Below the pieces are notes generated by a model. It made no database searches and had not been told where the DNA came from. It worked only from the letters and a program-made list of their open reading frames with translations. From positions 90,384 to 124,272 of the forward strand of contig NZ_SZNH01000006.1 in NCBI RefSeq assembly GCF_005869855.1: a stretch of DNA of 33,889 bases, read 5' to 3'. The translations under genes and the position numbers were made by a program. This stretch comes from Nostoc sp. PA-18-2419. Its GTDB lineage: Bacteria; Cyanobacteriota; Cyanobacteriia; Cyanobacteriales; Nostocaceae. Shown piece after piece: positions 7,223-15,915 of this stretch; the first letter of the stretch is position 1, and each line of letters begins with the position of its first letter.

Positions 7223-8197
7223 ATGTCAAACTTAGAGAATTTTACACCTCAGATCACAGCAGATGGTTCTTTCACCTTTGTCTCTCAAGAGTTTAATGAA
7301 TCCTTTCATAGCCATTATGGTGCTAAACAGGAAAGTTTTTTCAAGTTTGTGGAACCAACTCAGCTGACTACAGCTGCCCAAAAACCAGTCTTACGACTGT
7401 TGGATGTTTGTTATGGTTTAGGATATAACACTGCCGCTGCTTTGCAGACAATTTGGGCAGTGAATCCCAGTTGTAATGTTGAAGTAATCGGGTTAGAACT
7501 GAACCCAGCAGTACCACAAGCGGCGATCGCTCATCATTTGTTCGACAGCTGGAACTGCAATTACATTAAAATTTTGTCCCAATTAGCTTCTGAGCTTCAA
7601 GTACAAACAGCTTGTCTGAAAGCGAAGCTGCTAATTGGTGATGCTAGAAAGACGATCGCCCTAGTACGTCAGTTGGATTTCTCGGCAGATGCAATTTTCC
7701 TCGATCCCTTTTCACCACCACAGTGTCCCCAATTATGGACTGTTGAATTTATTAAACAACTGTCATTGTGTTTAGATCGAGATGGTTTATTAGCTACCTA
7801 TTCTTGTGCTGCTGCTGTGCGTACAGCACTTTTGTCTGCTGGGTTAGCAATCGGTTCTACTCCACCTGTGGGCAGGCGATCGCCTGGTACTGTAGCAGCA
7901 CACAATCAGCATACTCTGACACGGGGACGCTCTCAGACGCAGAATTTTGCAACAAAATTCTCCCCTACCCCTTTGCCCCCCTGCCTTTCTACACTCCTCT
8001 CCCAACCTGAGAAAGAACACTTACTAACTCGTGCTGCCATTCCCTACCGCGATCCCGAATTGAGCGATCCCAGTGAAGTTATAGTCAGACGGCGACAAGA
8101 ACAGCAACAAACCTCTTCCCTCGAACCTACCTCCCACTGGCGAAAAAGGTGGCTATCGGCAACACAAGGCAGGGATTTTATGGGAACTAGTTTATAG
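7223..8197 (+). CDS. mnmD: MnmD/MnmC-like tRNA 5-aminomethyl-2-thiouridine methyltransferase
   Basis: A 324-residue SAM-dependent methyltransferase of the DUF752/MnmC N-domain family, expected to methylate the wobble uridine (nm5s2U34) of tRNAs. I choose the ATG at 7223 (MSNLENFTPQITADGS). The open frame reaches back to 7121, but that part overlaps the divergent sulfurtransferase gene and a heptamer repeat. Motifs: DVCYGLGYNT (61-70, SAM-binding), IGLELNP (acidic end of strand 2), LLIGDARK, and FLDPFSPPQCPQLW (159-172), the family signature. No FAD oxidase domain follows, so it is MnmD-type. Residues about 227-260 (from HNQHTL to CLSTLL) are low-complexity and look like a repeat insertion between the conserved VGRRSPGTVAA and RAAIPYRDP. 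The methylated base in this organism is inferred from the family. Confidence 0.82.
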   Translation: MSNLENFTPQITADGSFTFVSQEFNESFHSHYGAKQESFFKFVEPTQLTTAAQKPVLRLLDVCYGLGYNTAAALQTIWAVNPSCNVEVIGLELNPAVPQAAIAHHLFDSWNCNYIKILSQLASELQVQTACLKAKLLIGDARKTIALVRQLDFSADAIFLDPFSPPQCPQLWTVEFIKQLSLCLDRDGLLATYSCAAAVRTALLSAGLAIGSTPPVGRRSPGTVAAHNQHTLTRGRSQTQNFATKFSPTPLPPCLSTLLSQPEKEHLLTRAAIPYRDPELSDPSEVIVRRRQEQQQTSSLEPTSHWRKRWLSATQGRDFMGTSL

Positions 8198-8818
8198 TTG
8201 CACGAGCAAAATTATCAGCCTTGTCCTCAGTCCTTGATTCCACAAAAGTTAGACATATTTTTCTTTAAAATTCTCATTTCGTTTTTTAGTACTCAAGCAA
8301 CAAGTTTTTTTTAGCTAAATAACTTAAACTATAATAAGTAATTAATATTACATTGTGGTTAGCAGTATTTAACTATTGCTATAACTGAGTAAGTAAAAAT
8401 GTTTAGACCTAATGACTACTATCAACACTGTCAAGTCAAAATCGGATATTTCGCTAATAAGCAGGCAATTACAAGCTTTTGTGGCGCTGGCATCCTTAAA
8501 AATCTCCGTGAAAAGCCTGATTTTACATTTGTACTAGTTATATGATACTAGAATCAGAAGCAAAAAATTTGACAATAATATACTGCTTATTCGTAACATA
8601 AAAAATACATAGGGTGAAAAATCTATATCAGCAGCTTGACATCATAAGATAATGCCTATGGAAAGCCTAAGTCAAATACAGTCAAATACTAAATTTGTTT
8701 TTGAAATCTGACACTGTTAACTTGTAGAAATAATTGCAGTACCTTTGTAATTCAATGGAAATCCAACCATAGAAGCTTTACAGAATAAATTGTTAATGGG
8801 TCAAACCCCCTAAGCAAA
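8198..8818. other. Intergenic region upstream of the HD-GYP regulator
   Basis: 621 AT-rich bases. The only small frame I could translate is 48 codons, ATG 8399 to TGA 8543-8545 (MFRPNDYYQHCQVKIGY...). It has no recognisable domain and no good ribosome-binding site, so I do not call it a gene. No tRNA-like fold or known RNA was seen. The promoter of the HD-GYP gene should be within it. Confidence 0.45.
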
Positions 8819-9973
8819 GTGAAAAGTATCGGTTCAAATCATACCGTCAGATCGCAAAATATAGAGGGTTATTCTTTAGGCTTATCTCAAGAACACTTGA
8901 TGCTTGAAGATACCCAAGCAGCGTCTTCTTGGATGAAAACTTGCAATCAAGATTCATTGGTCTCTAAAACACTACAACCCAAAGCTTCTAAAGTGAATGG
9001 TTTTGATTTAGATCCACCAAAGGTTTTAGTGGTTGACGACCATGCAGCTAGTCGCCTGACTGCTGTTGCTCTCTTAGGGATGGAAGGATACGAAGTCATT
9101 GAAGCGGACAGTGGTTCTATTGTTGTGGGATTGGTAAGGCAAAAACAACCAGATTTGATTTTGCTGGATGTGATGATGCCGGGAATGGATGGATTTGAAG
9201 TCTGTCAATTGCTCAAACAGGATGAGCAAACCAGGCTAATCCCAGTAATATTTATTACAGCATTAAATGACAGGCGATCGCGTATTCGAGGAATTGAAGT
9301 CGGTGGAGATGATTTTCTCACCAAACCTTTTGATCGTGTGGAACTGGCGGCGCGTGTCAAGTCCCTGGTGCGGCAGAAGCGTCTCAACGAAGACTTAGAC
9401 CATGCCGAACAAGTGCTGTTTTCCATTGCCATGTCCATTGAAAGTCGCGATCCCAATACAGGTGACCATTGCGAACGCTTGGTAAAACTGGGACAAGCCT
9501 TTGGTGAATACCTCAATCTCTCGCGCTACCAAATTCGAGATTTGATGTGGGGCGGTTATCTTCACGATATTGGCAAAGTAGGTATTCCCGATGCAGTGCT
9601 GCTCAAAAAAGGCAAACTCACCCCGGAAGATTGGCAAATTATGCAGCAGCACGTTTTGATTGGAGAGAAAATCTGCCAACCGCTACGTAGTATGCAAGGT
9701 GTAATTCCGATTATTCGCCATCACCACGAACGTTGGGATGGCTCAGGCTACCCCGATAAACTTAAAGGGGATGAGATCCCATATTTGGCGCAGATATTTC
9801 AGTTAATTGATATTTATGATGCCCTAACCAGCGAACGACCTTACAAAGAAGCTTTGACAACACAAGAAGCACTCTCAGTGATGCTTGAAGAAGCTGATTC
9901 TGGTTGGCGCAATCCTAAACTAATGCAGCAGTTTGCGGAGTTTATTCGTTTTTTCACAAAGAACAGGGAGTAG
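8819..9973 (+). CDS. Two-component response regulator with HD-GYP domain (RpfG-like)
   Basis: A 384-residue receiver plus HD-GYP protein; HD-GYP domains hydrolyse cyclic di-GMP. The frame opens with GTG; an ATG lies 27 codons further in, so the start is not certain. Residues 1-65 are a variable extension without a domain. The receiver spans about 68-185, with acidic pocket VVDDH (Asp73/Asp74), phosphoacceptor Asp117 in LLDVMMPGMDG, Thr147 and Lys169. The HD-GYP domain spans about 195-380, with His217 (GDHCER), HD at 249-250 (YLHDIGK), His278, HH in IIRHHHERWDGSGYP with GYP at 310-312, and Asp331. All metal-binding and signature residues are present, so it is probably an active phosphodiesterase gated by phosphorylation. 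No histidine kinase gene is adjacent; its partner is encoded elsewhere. The output is expected to be surface or motility behaviour (inference). Confidence 0.9.
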   Translation: MKSIGSNHTVRSQNIEGYSLGLSQEHLMLEDTQAASSWMKTCNQDSLVSKTLQPKASKVNGFDLDPPKVLVVDDHAASRLTAVALLGMEGYEVIEADSGSIVVGLVRQKQPDLILLDVMMPGMDGFEVCQLLKQDEQTRLIPVIFITALNDRRSRIRGIEVGGDDFLTKPFDRVELAARVKSLVRQKRLNEDLDHAEQVLFSIAMSIESRDPNTGDHCERLVKLGQAFGEYLNLSRYQIRDLMWGGYLHDIGKVGIPDAVLLKKGKLTPEDWQIMQQHVLIGEKICQPLRSMQGVIPIIRHHHERWDGSGYPDKLKGDEIPYLAQIFQLIDIYDALTSERPYKEALTTQEALSVMLEEADSGWRNPKLMQQFAEFIRFFTKNRE

Positions 9974-10202
9974 GGAATAATGACTTCTAGCTACTGTAAT
10001 CAAGGCTAATTGACATTATCATACTCTCGGCTTTTTATTAAGTGAAGTTCTTTTGAGTTATGAATTTTGAGTTCTGTACTCTTAAATTTTGAATTCTGAC
10101 TCCTTTGCTCAAAGGAGTCTTCTATGATTAGCTGGTATATGATTTGAGCCTACATCTGGAAGTAGGAAATAGCATTAATTACAGTTTTACTAATAGCTGA
10201 TT

Positions 10203-11582
10203 ATGGTAGTTGTAGCAATTCTAGCAGCCGGACGCGGCACACGAATGAAATCAGGTTTACCCAAGGTTCTACATTCTTTGGGTGGGCGATCGCTACTAGA
10301 GAGAGTTATCGAAAGTGTAGAGCCTCTCTCGCCCTCACGACAAATCGCGATCATCGGGTATCAGTCTGAAGAAGTGAAAGCTGCTATGCATTCAATTTCC
10401 AATTTGGAGTTTGTCGAACAGACTGTGCAATTGGGAACAGGTCATGCCATCCAGCAATTACTTCCCTACTTACAAGATTACACTGGAGATTTACTGGTAC
10501 TCAACGGTGATTTACCGTTGATACGTAGTGAAACCCTTCAGCAGATGTTACAAACTCACGCCCAAAATCAGAACGCCGCCACTATTCTCACCTCACACCT
10601 ACCCGACCCCACAGGCTACGGGCGTGTTTTTTGTAACGATATAAATATTGTGCAGCAAATGGTTGAACACAAGGATTGTAGTGCTGCCCAAAGACAAAAT
10701 CACCGGATTAACGCTGGGGTTTATTGCTTTCGCTGGCAAAATTTAGCCCAAGTACTCCCCTACTTACAGGCAAATAATGCCCAAAAAGAATATTATCTTA
10801 CCGATGCCGTTACTCAGGTTGGACAAGTGATGGCAGTGGATGTACAAGATTATCAAGAAATTCTCGGCATTAACGATCGCCTACAACTGGCAATAGCCTA
10901 CGAAATTCTGCAAAGGCGAGTCAAGGAAAAATGGATGCTAGCAGGTGTTACCCTCATCGATCCCACAAGCATCACCATCGATGAAACAGTTGAGTTACAG
11001 CCGGATGTAATTATTGAACCCCAAACTCATCTGCGGGGAAATACGGTGATTCAAACAGGAAGTCACATCGGTCCGGGAAGTTTAATTGAAAATAGCCAAT
11101 TAGCTGAAAATGTCACAGTACAGTATTCAGTAGTAACAGATAGCACAGTAAAAGCAGGCAGCCGAATTGGTCCCTACGCCCATTTGCGCGGTCAGGTACA
11201 AGTTGGTGCTGGTTGTCGTGTCGGAAATTTTGTGGAATTGAAAAACACGCAGTTAGGCGATCGCACCAATGCAGCACATTTATCGTACTTAGGTGATAGC
11301 GTCGTCGGCAATCAGGTGAATATTGGTGCCGGTACAATTACTGCCAACTATGATGGCGTTAAGAAACATCGTACTAAAATAGGCGATCGCACTAAAACAG
11401 GTGCTAATAGCGTTCTAGTGGCTCCAGTCACCTTGGGTGATGATGTCTATGTGGCTGCTGGTTCCACAATTACAGAAAATGTTCCTGATGATGCTTTGGC
11501 GATCGCTCGTAGTCGTCAGGTGGTTAAACTAGGTTGGCGTAGGAAGACTAATGCAAATGAAACTATAGATCGACATAAATAA
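10203..11582 (+). CDS. glmU: Bifunctional UDP-GlcNAc pyrophosphorylase / glucosamine-1-P acetyltransferase
   Basis: A 459-residue cytoplasmic enzyme making UDP-N-acetylglucosamine for peptidoglycan and lipopolysaccharide. The N-terminal uridylyltransferase has LAAGRGTRM (7-15), Lys21 (LPKVLH), QLGTGHA (76-82) and NGDLPL (101-106). From about 255 to 445 a left-handed beta-helix shows hexapeptide-type repeats, with acetyltransferase residues in YAHLRG, VELKNT and [11 protein letters not shown] (about 375-385) followed by KHRTKIGD. Length and both active sites match the family, so both activities should be intact. The ATG is the first residue of the conserved [10 protein letters not shown]. It stands alone, with a 229-base gap upstream that includes an ATTTTGA-rich patch. 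Confidence 0.97.
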   Translation: MVVVAILAAGRGTRMKSGLPKVLHSLGGRSLLERVIESVEPLSPSRQIAIIGYQSEEVKAAMHSISNLEFVEQTVQLGTGHAIQQLLPYLQDYTGDLLVLNGDLPLIRSETLQQMLQTHAQNQNAATILTSHLPDPTGYGRVFCNDINIVQQMVEHKDCSAAQRQNHRINAGVYCFRWQNLAQVLPYLQANNAQKEYYLTDAVTQVGQVMAVDVQDYQEILGINDRLQLAIAYEILQRRVKEKWMLAGVTLIDPTSITIDETVELQPDVIIEPQTHLRGNTVIQTGSHIGPGSLIENSQLAENVTVQYSVVTDSTVKAGSRIGPYAHLRGQVQVGAGCRVGNFVELKNTQLGDRTNAAHLSYLGDSVVGNQVNIGAGTITANYDGVKKHRTKIGDRTKTGANSVLVAPVTLGDDVYVAAGSTITENVPDDALAIARSRQVVKLGWRRKTNANETIDRHK

Positions 11583-12011
11583 ACGATTGCTGTTAATCGC
11601 AGTTGTTCTCTAATCAAATTTGAGTGTTATCCTTATTCGGTTAGTTTTTCAGAGATTAAGTAGGTTTGGTCTGATAAATTATCCGTCTTTCCAGTCCAAC
11701 AGTGGTTAGTGTTCGGCTTTTTTGCTGATTTTTATAAAAATCATTGTTTGTCTAATTTGTGAATACGTAATTTATAGGGAAGTCGGCGCTCCGACTTTCC
11801 GCAAAATCTGAAATGGAATCAGATTCAAATGGCACGCTTGTTAAGCGGAAATCATTGATCTTACTGGTTTTGGGGTGTGGGGAATGAAGAAGTAACCTCT
11901 GTTTCATCTCTAAGAAATGAATATCGATCGACACTACACCCTACCTCCTACCCCCAACACCCTTGCCCAGAAGAGGTTTCACATGAGTTCTAGTAACATT
12001 TTGATCGGCTC
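11583..12011. other. Convergent intergenic region with clustered hairpins (glmU / SPFH gene)
   Basis: 429 bases between the ends of two converging genes. It holds an 18-bp perfect palindrome TGATTTTTATAAAAATCA (11726-11743), a hairpin AAGTCGG-CGCT-CCGACTT (11780-11797), and a pair AATCTG/CAGATT (11805-11810, 11820-11825). No convincing gene; two frames of 60 and 72 codons there lack any recognisable feature. The hairpins may stop or protect the two transcripts, or be remains of a small mobile repeat. Confidence 0.6.
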
Positions 12012-14114
12012 CTACTTATCTACAGGAAAATTCGCAATTATGGGTGGAATACCGTTTTCTGTGGTTGATTGTGTTTGGCTTATCGGTTGTGGATGTAAAG
12101 GTGTTGGTGTCAGTTCGCCCTGTTTAGCGGTTTGATTCCATAAAATCAATGATAGTAGACCATCTACTAAGCCGTTATTAGTGCCGTTACTGCCAACCAG
12201 CACATCTGGAATCAAGCGGACATGGCGATCGCCTATAATCTGCATCAGTTGCATTGCTGTATAACCTTGTGCCCCCAAGGCTTCCACACCAGCACGGTAG
12301 GTTTCAGCTTTGGCGTTACCTGTAGCCCGAATCCCTTCACCCTCGGCAATTGCCCGGAGTTTTGTCCCCTCAGCTTCACCTGTGGCTTGCTTGATTTCGG
12401 CTTGGGCTTTCAAGTCGGCTATATGCACGCTCTGCTCAGATTTTACCATTTCTTGCTGGATATCAGCTAAGGCTGTTTCTCGAACAAGTTGCTGGCGTTG
12501 GGTTTGTGCCATCTGCTGGACTTCATAAGTCTTGCGTTCTTCTTCGGCAATTTTTCGGTCTGTTTGTGTCCGCATTAACGACGCTGGTGGCTGAATATCA
12601 CCAATCAGGGTGTCGATCGCTTGCACGTCATAAGCCCGCAGTGCTGTTTTAATATACTCAGCAGCCTCAGCTTGTCGCTCGCTGCGAGCTGTTAAAAAGT
12701 CTAATACTGTATAATCTTGGGCTGAATTGCGGAAATAATTACCAATAGTTGGTTCTAATACGTGGTCTACAAGATTTTGCATTGCACCAACGCGGGAAAT
12801 TACCTTCGGCGCATCCAAAGCACCCACATGGATGATTTGTGCAACTTCCAAATCAAAGGCAAATCCATCACGCGATCGCACAGTTAAGGAAGCCAGTTGA
12901 GCATCGTAACTGTGACGTTCGGTACGGTCTGACCAGTTTAATACAATATTGGTCGTTGGTACAAGTTCCATTTTCATGATCCGCGAATTAATCGGGTGCT
13001 TCCCAGGATACAGGGGTTCCACCCATACACCCTTGTGTCCAGTATTCACCAAGTTACCATGTGTGAAGGCTGCACCGCTGACATCTTGATGTGCCTTACC
13101 GACGAAAGAAATCACCACACCTACATATCCAATAGGAATTTCCGTCATCGGCACTTGTTCAACCTGGACAAACCAAGGATTCAAGTTCCAAGAACCAGAA
13201 AGCAGAATTTGCTCTTGTAAGCCTCGTCGGCCACCGCCATCAATAAATTTCTGACCATTTTGAAAGTTGTTATGTCCCTCAATTATCTGCCCTGCGATTT
13301 CACCATCACAAATTGGTAAACCGTCCAGAGTAGTGACAATGCCGACTTTATCAGAAGCTAGGCTGTAAACCCGCAACTGTTCTAGAGTCATACCATGAGT
13401 TGTAGCATTTGCTGCGGTAATAATTTTAAATAGAGCAGTGTTAATACGGTAAGTCCCAGCTGTCAGAAAACCCATTTGCCGACCTTTTTCGCCACCTTGG
13501 CTGAGGAACTTCCGGGCATCTTGGTAATTATCACAATCTACGATTTTCCCCAGGATACGCTGTGGTGGGTTGGGTTCACCATCTGCGGCTACAATTAAAG
13601 CGATTTCACCTTGGGGAACAACAACTACTGACTCTTTGCGAACCGAGTATTGCCAAGGCCAATAGCCCCAATGCCAGCCGGGAGCAAGAGTATCTGCCTG
13701 TAAACCAGCTTCACCATTGAGGGCAATTAACCGTCCAGCAGGAAGTCCGCGTCCCGAAAGGGTAAACTTTCTCACAACAATACCAACTTCCCGTTCGCCA
13801 ATCACCACTAGCCCGCCAAAGAATAGGGGAACAAATATAACTAAACCGCCAACAAGTACGATGGGAACCAGTACAAAAGCATCGATTCCAGCAGTTTGAT
13901 ACTGAGTGTGATTAATTTGTAACTGAGGAATATTTAGTTTAACTGGACTTAGTTGGACTGATAGTGGAGTGATTTCTTTTGCAGTAGTTATTTTGACAGG
14001 AGTAGCACTGACATAATTAATATTGCCTGCGAGTGCCAACGTTGCTATGGCTGATGCTGCAAAACGAGCTATTTTATTTTTACGGATACCAACACAAGAT
14101 TGAAAGCTTTTCAT
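12012..14114 (-). CDS. SPFH/band-7 (flotillin-like) membrane protein
   Basis: A 700-residue membrane protein of the SPFH superfamily. I start it at the ATG 14112-14114; a seven-codon longer frame begins at TTG. A hydrophobic N-terminus (about 16-37, ending NINYVSA) may be a signal or first membrane segment, and a long membrane segment lies at about 77-105 (FVLVPIVLVGGLVIFVPLFFGG). An extended region before the SPFH domain carries two similar modules (about 187-229 and 273-315). The SPFH core is about 323-513 (VGAMQNLVDHVLEPTIGNYFRNSAQ). A charged coiled coil follows at about 516-608 (AEEERKTYEVQQ...GEAEGTKLRAIAEGEG), typical of flotillins, then a Pro/Gln-rich tail. It probably forms oligomeric membrane scaffolds; no NfeD partner lies beside it. 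The exact role is unknown. Confidence 0.85.
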   Translation of the reverse strand: MKSFQSCVGIRKNKIARFAASAIATLALAGNINYVSATPVKITTAKEITPLSVQLSPVKLNIPQLQINHTQYQTAGIDAFVLVPIVLVGGLVIFVPLFFGGLVVIGEREVGIVVRKFTLSGRGLPAGRLIALNGEAGLQADTLAPGWHWGYWPWQYSVRKESVVVVPQGEIALIVAADGEPNPPQRILGKIVDCDNYQDARKFLSQGGEKGRQMGFLTAGTYRINTALFKIITAANATTHGMTLEQLRVYSLASDKVGIVTTLDGLPICDGEIAGQIIEGHNNFQNGQKFIDGGGRRGLQEQILLSGSWNLNPWFVQVEQVPMTEIPIGYVGVVISFVGKAHQDVSGAAFTHGNLVNTGHKGVWVEPLYPGKHPINSRIMKMELVPTTNIVLNWSDRTERHSYDAQLASLTVRSRDGFAFDLEVAQIIHVGALDAPKVISRVGAMQNLVDHVLEPTIGNYFRNSAQDYTVLDFLTARSERQAEAAEYIKTALRAYDVQAIDTLIGDIQPPASLMRTQTDRKIAEEERKTYEVQQMAQTQRQQLVRETALADIQQEMVKSEQSVHIADLKAQAEIKQATGEAEGTKLRAIAEGEGIRATGNAKAETYRAGVEALGAQGYTAMQLMQIIGDRHVRLIPDVLVGSNGTNNGLVDGLLSLILWNQTAKQGELTPTPLHPQPISQTQSTTENGIPPIIANFPVDK

Positions 14115-14403
14115 AATTTTTGCCCACTTGGGCAACTAATTAGCTAAGTTAACACTTCAACAAAACAGTCCTCAATTTCTTAAACTTGCCTTCAAAAGTT
14201 AAAAGTGGAAAGTACGGAGATGCGGTTTGACTTCACTCGATTTTTGGGTAGTCGAAACTCACCAACCGAGAGATAGAGAGAAAATTTCATCCCCCACCTC
14301 ATCACTCCTAAGTCCTAACTCAGCACTTCCATGCCCAATTCCCCATTTCCTGGTAAAAATAATTAGGATCGAATAGCGAGGTGAATTTAAAATTTAATTT
14401 AAT

Positions 14404-15858
14404 ATGACTTCCATATTGCCCGAACCTCATCACAGCCATTCACCCACTTGGGAGGAAGAACTAGATAGTGCCATTTTCAGTTTTGAAGATATTCAGACGG
14501 AACTGAATTATAAACAAGCACAAACGGCACTACGAAATTTAGTGACTAATCTTGACCTGAGCCCCCAAGAAAAAGCGGGACTGGAGGCAGAAATTACTGA
14601 TTTGGAAACCATGCTCTTAAAGTTAGACCGCATGGTGGTGCAGATTGCAGCTTTTGGCATGGTGGGACGTGGTAAGTCTTCACTACTCAATGCTTTGGTT
14701 GGACAATCAGTATTTGAAACCGGGCCGCTGCATGGTGTTACCCGTGCTGCACAAAGAGTGAATTGGATTATTAGCGAAGAGGCAGTAGGGGAAACCGAAC
14801 GTGCTTTGCGAGTCACTCTCCCTGGTATCGGTCAATCACAAGTAGAATTAATTGACACTCCTGGGTTAGATGAAGTAGACGGGGCAACCCGCACTGCATT
14901 GGCTGAACAGATTGCCAAACAAGCGGATTTGATTCTGTTTGTCATCTCTGGCGACATGACAAAAATAGAACATATTGCCCTTTCGCAACTGCGAGAAGCA
15001 GGTAAACCAATAATTTTGGTGTTTAACAAAGTAGACCAATATCCAGAAGCCGATCGCACAGCAATTTATCACAAAATCCGCGATCAAAGGGTGCGCGAAT
15101 TACTCACGCCTTTGGAAATTGTCATGGCCGCAGCATCACCATTGGTGAAAACAGCGGTTTTTCGTCCTGATGGCAGTAGAGGCATACAGTTGCGTCCAGG
15201 TAATGCCCAAGTTGAGGAACTGAAGCTAAAAATTTTAGAGATTTTGCAGCGTGAAGGCAAAGCCTTGGTGGCTCTCAATACCATGCTTTATGCTGACACT
15301 GTAAATGAGCAACTGATAGAACGAAAACTGATGATTCGTGAGGTGAATGCCAATCAGTTGATTTGGAAAGCTGTAATGGCTAAAGCAGTGGCGATCGCTC
15401 TTAATCCCGTAACTGTGGTAGATATTCTTAGTAGTGTGGTAATTGATATTGCTTTGATTTTAGGTTTATCAAAACTCTATGGCTTCTCCATGACCGAAGC
15501 TGGAGCCGTACAATTGCTCCAAAAAATTGCTCTGAGTATGGGCGGTATCGGTGCTAGCGAACTCTTGGCAAACTTGGGCTTGAGTGGATTGAAAACTTTA
15601 CTTGGCATCTCTGCAACAGCTACGGCTGGCGTGGCCCTTGGCCCTTATATATCAGTGGCAATTACGCAAGCGGGAGTGGCTGGTGTTTCTTCTTACGGTA
15701 TTGGACAAGTTACTAAAGTTTATTTAGCTAATGGTGCAACTTGGGGGCCTGATGGGCCCAAAGCAGTGATTAATCGGATTTTGGCAAACTTGGATGAGAC
15801 TTCAATTCTCAACCGTATTAAAGATGAATTACTCCACAAGGTAAAACTCAGAAAGTGA
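14404..15858 (+). CDS. Era-like GTPase with C-terminal DUF697-type membrane domain
   Basis: A 484-residue GTP-binding protein. G1 is GMVGRGKSS (85-93), G2 probably Thr113 (GVTRA), G3 DTPGLDEV (151-158), G4 NKVD (208-211) and G5 near AAAS (242-245), so nucleotide binding should be intact. About 80 residues precede it, mostly helical and acidic. From about 320 to 480 are hydrophobic helices (VAIALNPVTVVDILSSVVIDIALILG) and Gly/Ala-rich stretches resembling DUF697 (YcjF-like) membrane domains. It may cycle on the inner or thylakoid membrane; the substrate process is unknown. It ends 57 bases from the convergent HNH-like membrane protein gene. The ATG start sits after an A/T-rich leader with no clear Shine-Dalgarno. 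Confidence 0.85.
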   Translation: MTSILPEPHHSHSPTWEEELDSAIFSFEDIQTELNYKQAQTALRNLVTNLDLSPQEKAGLEAEITDLETMLLKLDRMVVQIAAFGMVGRGKSSLLNALVGQSVFETGPLHGVTRAAQRVNWIISEEAVGETERALRVTLPGIGQSQVELIDTPGLDEVDGATRTALAEQIAKQADLILFVISGDMTKIEHIALSQLREAGKPIILVFNKVDQYPEADRTAIYHKIRDQRVRELLTPLEIVMAAASPLVKTAVFRPDGSRGIQLRPGNAQVEELKLKILEILQREGKALVALNTMLYADTVNEQLIERKLMIREVNANQLIWKAVMAKAVAIALNPVTVVDILSSVVIDIALILGLSKLYGFSMTEAGAVQLLQKIALSMGGIGASELLANLGLSGLKTLLGISATATAGVALGPYISVAITQAGVAGVSSYGIGQVTKVYLANGATWGPDGPKAVINRILANLDETSILNRIKDELLHKVKLRK

Positions 15859-15915
15859 TACATATAAGTAGAGTTAATAAGGTTCCGTTAGCGATGTTCA
15901 TTTTTAGAAGTCGCT

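Noticed and set aside
8399..8545. 48-codon ORF in the gap before the HD-GYP gene
   Set aside because: No domain, no clear ribosome-binding site and AT-rich surroundings; chance frame is as likely.
8794..8860. tRNA-like wording (GGTTCAAATC) at the start of the HD-GYP gene
   Set aside because: No acceptor or anticodon stem could be formed around it, and it lies in a good protein frame.
14115..14135. Seven-codon extension of the SPFH gene starting at TTG
   Set aside because: The downstream ATG gives a normal N-terminus, and TTG starts are rare.
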